A stretch of 9,281 nucleotides of DNA from a bacterium (lineage in GTDB: Bacteria > Bacillota > Bacilli > Lactobacillales > Streptococcaceae), in the NCBI GenBank assembly GCA_905221455.1, contig CAJNDF010000017.1, forward strand, positions 1-9,281, given 5' to 3'. Of this stretch, positions 1 through 6,300 are shown piece by piece. The notes under the pieces were generated by a model, which was not told the DNA's origin, did no database searches, and was given only the letters and a program-made list of their open reading frames with translations. The position numbers were made by a program, and so were the translations under genes. Positions within the stretch are counted from its first letter, which is position 1. Every line of letters begins with the position of its first letter.

Positions 1-300
1 TCAGCGACTATGGGTGAATACCTAGCTAAGTCCATCGGTTTGCCAAACACAACCGAAGCCGTTGCTAAGGTTAATGCAGCTGTAACAGCTATCGAAGAAG
101 CATTGAAAACTCCAAATGCTGATCTTACAGCAGTTATCAAGCAAGCCAAGGCTGCAGAAGCTTCTATTGCCAATGCGGTTCAACGTGCTACAAACGGCAA
201 ACGTAGTGTGTTAAATGGTAGACAGATGGAGAGAGGATCACAACCTCGTGCCATTAATACACAGGTTGGTTCACGTGCGGTAGGACTAGCTAACGAGGAC
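1..300 (+). other. N-terminal helical segment and basic linker of the adhesin (residues 1-100)
   Basis: Residues about 5-62 are rich in Ala, Glu, Lys and Ile with helix-like spacing (for example AKVNAAVTAIEEALKTP and AVIKQAKAAEASIANAVQ), suggesting two or three short helices. Residues about 63-103 carry many Arg and Gly, with GR, RG, PRA and SRA groups and little hydrophobic core, and look like a flexible basic linker. In the SRRP family a small helical subdomain can precede the beta-rich binding region (Fap1 has one), so this may be the start of the binding region. The opening residues SAT could be the tail of a short first Ser-rich stretch lying upstream, but that is a guess. The ATG at base 10 is not taken as a start because the frame is open to the window edge and no secretion signal follows it. 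Confidence 0.55.
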
Positions 301-3300
301 CGTCCAAATGGCGAAAACTTAAAATCTTACGTATCTGGTTATAATGATTCTGCAGAGAATTATTTGAGAGATCACGTGGCTGTTTCATCGAAGCCTGTAT
401 ATGATGCAAATGGTAAAGTAACCTCTATCATTTGGACAGTGATTGCCAATCCGCTTGCTAATCGTGGTTATACTAATGTGATTAAGTGGATGCAGGTTCC
501 AGACCAGCTAGAGATGCCTGATACTATTACCACGTCAGGTTATAAAAATCAAATAACAAGTACAACAGTAAAACCAAATGTGAATTTCGCTAACCTTCCT
601 GTTGATACGAGCAATCCGCTTAACTTGCCAGATAAATTTGGTGAGACTGTTGCAGGTGGTAGTGATGGATTTGCTAAACAGGGGTCAGAAACATACGATA
701 GAGATCAGTTTACAGGTAGTAAAGGCATTGTTTCTCTTTACCATCCAGATGAATCTAAAAACTTGCTAAAAGCTTTATCTGATAATAATGACCAGTATAA
801 ACGCCCTATATGGAACGAAATTTCTCCAGCAATCGTTCCGCGTATTTCAGACCCACGTACTATTTGGCAAACGGTTAATATCGGTGGAACGCAAAGTGAA
901 GTAAACGTAACACGCTTTGAAACAAGAGTAAAACCAGGTGTCACTGGTGAGCAAATAAAAAATATGAAACTGTTATTTGGTTTAGGTTCACCAGGTACGA
1001 CCTTTGCAACGGTGGGGCTCCACACCAATCCTCTCGGGATGAGCTACGAACAAGCTTATCCACTAGCCGCAGCAGATGGTGGAAAATATTTTGTTAAACA
1101 AGTGGAAGAGCCGTATATTACCAATAACTATAATGATGCAGGCTTGAAATGGTGGTATGAGGGCTCCGCGTCAAATGCCTTTACGGATCCGAACCAATAT
1201 TTAGTAAGAAAAGGTACTAATGATTATGGTGGTGATAAGTTACCTAGTAACTCACGAATAGAGTGGAGAGATTCTAACGGTCAAACAATCGAGAAGAAGA
1301 ATGTTGGACGCACTCCAGGGGTCTTTAACAATAAGATACATGTAACCTTCCCAGATAATACAACAAAAGATGTAGATACTCAGTTTATCGTTAAGCCTTA
1401 CGCGCCAAAAATTACGAGTAAATTTGTAGAAGGTAAAGATCATCAAGATATTCAGGTTGAAAAAGCAGCCCCAGGTAAGAAAGTAGCTCTTTACCAAAAT
1501 GGAGTGAAAATACTAGAGGAAACAGCAGATAATAATGGACGTGTAACCTTTAGAAATGTTAATCTACAAAACAATGCAGACTACAAGACTCAAACGGTAG
1601 TTGATGGACAGCCACAATATACAGATAGAAGAGGAGCCTCTAAGACGTCTGTTGAATCTGATTTTAGTAATGTGATTCGAGCTGTCAATATTGACTCAAC
1701 TGGACCAGTTATTACAGCAGGGGACAACGGACGAATCAATTTAACTGTTGGACAACCAGCTAATGTTCGCTTGTCAGCCTCTGATGTAACGACTGGTAAT
1801 TCAGGTATGAAGACCATTACTTACGATGCAAGTAGGTCTACAGGAACCAACCTTGATAAATCGACTACAAACTTTAACAATGTTTTGACAGCAAGCAAAG
1901 CTGTTAAAAACAATGACGGTTCTATGTCAACTACTTTGACAGGTACTCCTTCAAAAATAGGGCTTTATGAAAACGTTAAGGTGACGGCTACAGACACGGT
2001 TGGTAATACAACTGAGAAAACTGTTACTGTTGCTGTTAATCCAGCTCCTCCAACAATTGAAACAAATCTTGACAATACAGTTGGACAGAGAGCGAATGTC
2101 GTAGTTAATGTCGGATCAAACATTCCGAACGGTTCAACAGTTACCCTTCAGGGGCCAAACAATACAAGCTACACAGGTACAGTTTCAAACGGGAAAGCAA
2201 CGATTACTGTTCCAAATGTTCAGGCTGGTTCATATGTAGCTAAGACAAATGTGACCTTACCAAATAACAAGGGAACATTATCTTCTGAAAGCAGTGCCCC
2301 TGCAACTTCTACACCTGATGCAATTAAACCAGTTATTACAGGAGTTCCAGCCAATAAACGAATTGACATAGTTGCAGGAGATTCTGTCGATTTAGCAATT
2401 ACAGCTTCAGATAATGAAACAGGTAATTCAGGTATTAAATCATTAAACGGTTTGGCATTTGTTCCAATTCCACCAGAAAATGGTTCGCTATCGTTGGAAA
2501 ATAAACATGTGAATGCTGATAAGACAATGTCTGCTAATTTACGTGGAACGATTACTAAAGTCGGAACTTATGATAATTATATCTTCGCGGCAACAGATGG
2601 ACGTGGGAACACTCAAAATGATGCGGTAACGATTGTTGCTCGTCCAAGCACCCCTACAGTTACTAAGAATTTGACTGAAGAAGGTGGTATGCCAACATCT
2701 GTTACGGTAACAGATATTGACCCACAGGCAACTAAGGTAACAGTGACAGTGGGGAATAAATCTGTTACTAAGGAGATTCCAGCAGGGACAACTAGTGTAA
2801 CTGTTACACCAACTGAACTTGGTTTGGACAATGGTGTATTGCCTGTCAATGGAACGGTAACAGCTAAGGTTGCTGCGCAAGATTCTCGTCGTCCAGCAGG
2901 TACTTTCCTTGAGTCAACAGTAAGTGACCCTGTAACTATCACGAAGGAAACAGAAAAACCAGTAGCAAGTACTCTTGTAGAAGTATTGGATCCCGCGACT
3001 AATAAATGGAAAGTGGTTCCACCAGTAAATTCACAAAATCGAACGGATTATACCTTCTATGCAGGAGATAAACTTCGCTTCACCACAACCATCACAGACA
3101 ATAGTAACTATATCAAAAGAACGACGGTTAAAACAGGGAGTGATGTAGGTAAAGAGGTTCAAAATGGCAATGTTTTGCATGATACTTTTGGAGAAGCAAT
3201 TGCACCTAATATTGCTTCTGTTACAGGTGCCTCAGCTACCAATCCAGCTAGCCTAGTTGCAGAGGGAACGGTTAAAGAAGGACTTCAATACAGCACCGGA

Positions 3301-6300
3301 AATTTTGTGACTCGTTCGATTACAGCTACAGATGTTGCAGAAAATGAGTCAGTAGGAAATATATTTAGACTTGTGCAAGGTCGTTTAGCAGATAGAAATG
3401 CAAATCTCAATCCAACTGAAAAACCAACAGTCAATGACTTGAGCAATCCAACAGATCCTGAAAAAGCAACCTTGAAGACTAATATCGAACAGGCTCATGG
3501 TGCGGATGGTCGTATCAAGAATGTTACGATAAATGGTGATACTGCAACTATCCAATATAAGGATGATACGACTCGTACACTCAAGGTGGCAGATATTGCT
3601 AAACCAAAAGCTCCAACGGTTACAGATGATTTGTCAAATCAAGGTGGTCTTGCGAAGAACATTACAATTACAAATATTGAACCAAAAGCAACGTCTGTTA
3701 CGATTAAAATCGGAAATGACACTTATACAGTCGATAAGCCAGCAGGTGCAACTAATCTGACAGTAACTCCTGCAGAACTTGGTTTGAATGTATTGCCAGC
3801 CAACGGAAGTGTAAAAGCTACAGCAAACATTACGGACTCTAATGGCGTTACAACCCCATCTGCTGAAAGTACAGGTGTCAATATTACCCCTGAGACGGTT
3901 AAGCCGGTAGCGAATACAGTTGTAGAAATTTACAATAGAGCGACTAAAGAATGGGTAGCTGCTCCTAAGACGATTTCAGGTGGAAATCCAGTATATACTT
4001 TTTATGCTGGTGACCAAATTAGATTCACAACATCAGCCACTGACAATAGTAACTATATAAACAAAACGATGGTTAGAAAAGGGGGTGATGGAGGTAGCGA
4101 GGTTCAAAATGGAAATGTTTTGGATGATACTTTTGGAACAGCACGTGTAGACAATATTGCTTCTATTACAGATGCCTCAGCTACAAATCCAGCTATCCTA
4201 GTTGCAGAGGGAACGGTTAAAGAAGAACTTCAATACAAAACTACAAATTTTGCGACTCGTTCGATTACAGCTACAGATGTTGCAGGAAGAGAGTCAGTAG
4301 GAAATACATTTAAACTTGTGCAGGGTGATTTGGCAGTAAGAAATGCTAACTTGAATCCTGATAAGAAGATTAAAGTTACAAGTCTGTCTACTTTGACAGA
4401 TCCGGAAAAAGCAAGCATTGTAGAATCCATCAAGAATGCCCATGATACAGCTACACAAAAAGAAAAAGATCGTATCAAGGAAGTTACCTTCGAAGGAACT
4501 AATGCTAAGATTACCTATAAAGACGGTCAGTCTCGTACCAAACCAATCTCAGAATTGGCAATGGAAGTTAACCAACCAGTTGTTGAAAATCTAACTGGAC
4601 GTGGAGGCTTGCCAAATCAAACCATCACGGTAACTAATGTTCTTCCAGGTGCAACTGTAACCTTGACAGTAGGGAACCAAACCTTTAAAAAGCAAGTTCC
4701 AACAAATGCTACAAGTGTAACCTTTACCGCTGATGATTTGGGAAAAGCTTACACCGCAAACAATGGTTTGCTTCCTTCAGGTAATGTGACTGCAATCCAA
4801 AGTGTACCAGCAGGTCCAAATACAAATGAAGTGTTGACTTCAGAGCAAGGTACTGGGAATATTACTAGAGAAACAGTTAAACCTGTTGCTACGACAACTG
4901 TGCAAGTAAAAAATCCTACAACTGGTCAATGGGAAGACGTTCCATTCGTAACTGAAGATAATGCTAAGAAATATATTTTCTATGCAGGTGATCAACTGCG
5001 CTTTATTACTAAATTTAGTGATAACAGTGGAAAGATTTACAAAACTGAAGTGAAAATAGGTGACAGCAGTGGTCACACTACTATTATCAGCGGGAATATA
5101 CTTGATGATAATTGGGGAACTGCAGCTCTAACCAATCTCAATAATACTCCTACGGGAGCTACAGAGGCTAGTCCTTACATCATTGACACTGGTGAGAGTA
5201 ACGGTCAAATCAAGCCAGATTTGAAATATACTATTGACAGACAAGGTAATCCTAACAATAGGATAAAACGTTCGGTTATAGTTAGAGATCTTTCAGAAAA
5301 TTGGTCTGAAGGAAATAATCTTAGACTTGCTCAAGGAAAATTAAGTGAAAAATTCCGAGGTGAGAAGCCAAAAGTTGCGGTTCAAGTAAGTAATACGACT
5401 ACTTTGTCTGAAGAGGATAAGCAAAAGATTCTTGAAGCGGTAAAAGCATCAAATCCGCAAGATGCAAACCGTATACAAGGCTATAGAATATCAAATGATG
5501 GTACTGTGACCATTACTTATAAAGATGGTACAGAGAATACAGTAAAACCAGACTTATCTGACTCTGACTATAGATCGAAATCAGCATCAACAAGTGCGGT
5601 AGCATCTACCTCAGCCTCAACAAGTGCGGTAGCGTCAACGTCAGCCTCAACAAGCATCGTAGCGTCTACGTCAGCATCGACAAGCACCGTAGCGTCTACG
5701 TCAGCAAGCACAAGTGCGGTAGCGTCAACGTCAGCAAGCACAAGCGCGGTAGCGTCTACCTCAGCCTCAACAAGTGCCGTAGCGTCTACCTCAGCGTCAA
5801 CAAGCGCTGTAGCATCTACATCAGCAAGTACTAGCGCTGTAGCCTCTACCTCAGCATCAACAAGTGCGGTAGCGTCTACCTCAGCAAGTACTAGCGCGGT
5901 AGCGTCTACCTCAGCATCAACAAGTGCGGTAGCGTCTACCTCAGCATCAACAAGTGCGGTAGCGTCTACCTCAGCTTCAACAAGTGCGGTAGCGTCTACC
6001 TCAGCTTCAACAAGTGCGGTAGCGTCTACATCAGCCTCAACAAGTGCGGTAGCGTCTACCTCAGCTTCAACAAGTGCGGTAGCCTCTACGTCAGCAAGCA
6101 CAAGCGCTGTAGCCTCTACCTCAGCGTCAACAAGCGCAGTAGCCTCTACTTCAGCGTCAACAAGCGCAGTAGCGTCTACTTCAGCAAGCACAAGCGCAGT
6201 AGCCTCTACTTCAGCGTCAACAAGCGCAGTAGCGTCTACTTCAGCAAGCACAAGCGCGGTAGCGTCTACCTCAGCGTCCACAAGCGCCGTAGCGTCTACC

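Noticed and set aside
10..12. ATG near the left edge as a possible start codon
   Set aside because: The frame is open upstream to the window edge, too little sequence precedes it to judge a ribosome site, and what follows is not a signal peptide although the protein must be secreted.
3533..3760. A 75-codon + strand frame out of phase with the main frame
   Set aside because: It lies inside C1/A2, which are conserved in the main frame across three module copies; its Gln/Leu/Ile-rich peptide has no domain character.
738..5076. Short - strand frames at 738-1028, 1252-1497, 1590-1817, 2539-2880, 2613-2942, 4230-4478 and 4840-5076
   Set aside because: All lie opposite the continuous sense frame, have no recognisable protein features and overlap conserved modules. 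They are chance shadows.
5562..5580. Possible gene end or break just before the array
   Set aside because: TAG-like triplets occur here (CTATAG around 5568-5573) but they are out of frame; the main frame reads DSDYRSK straight into SASTSAVAST.
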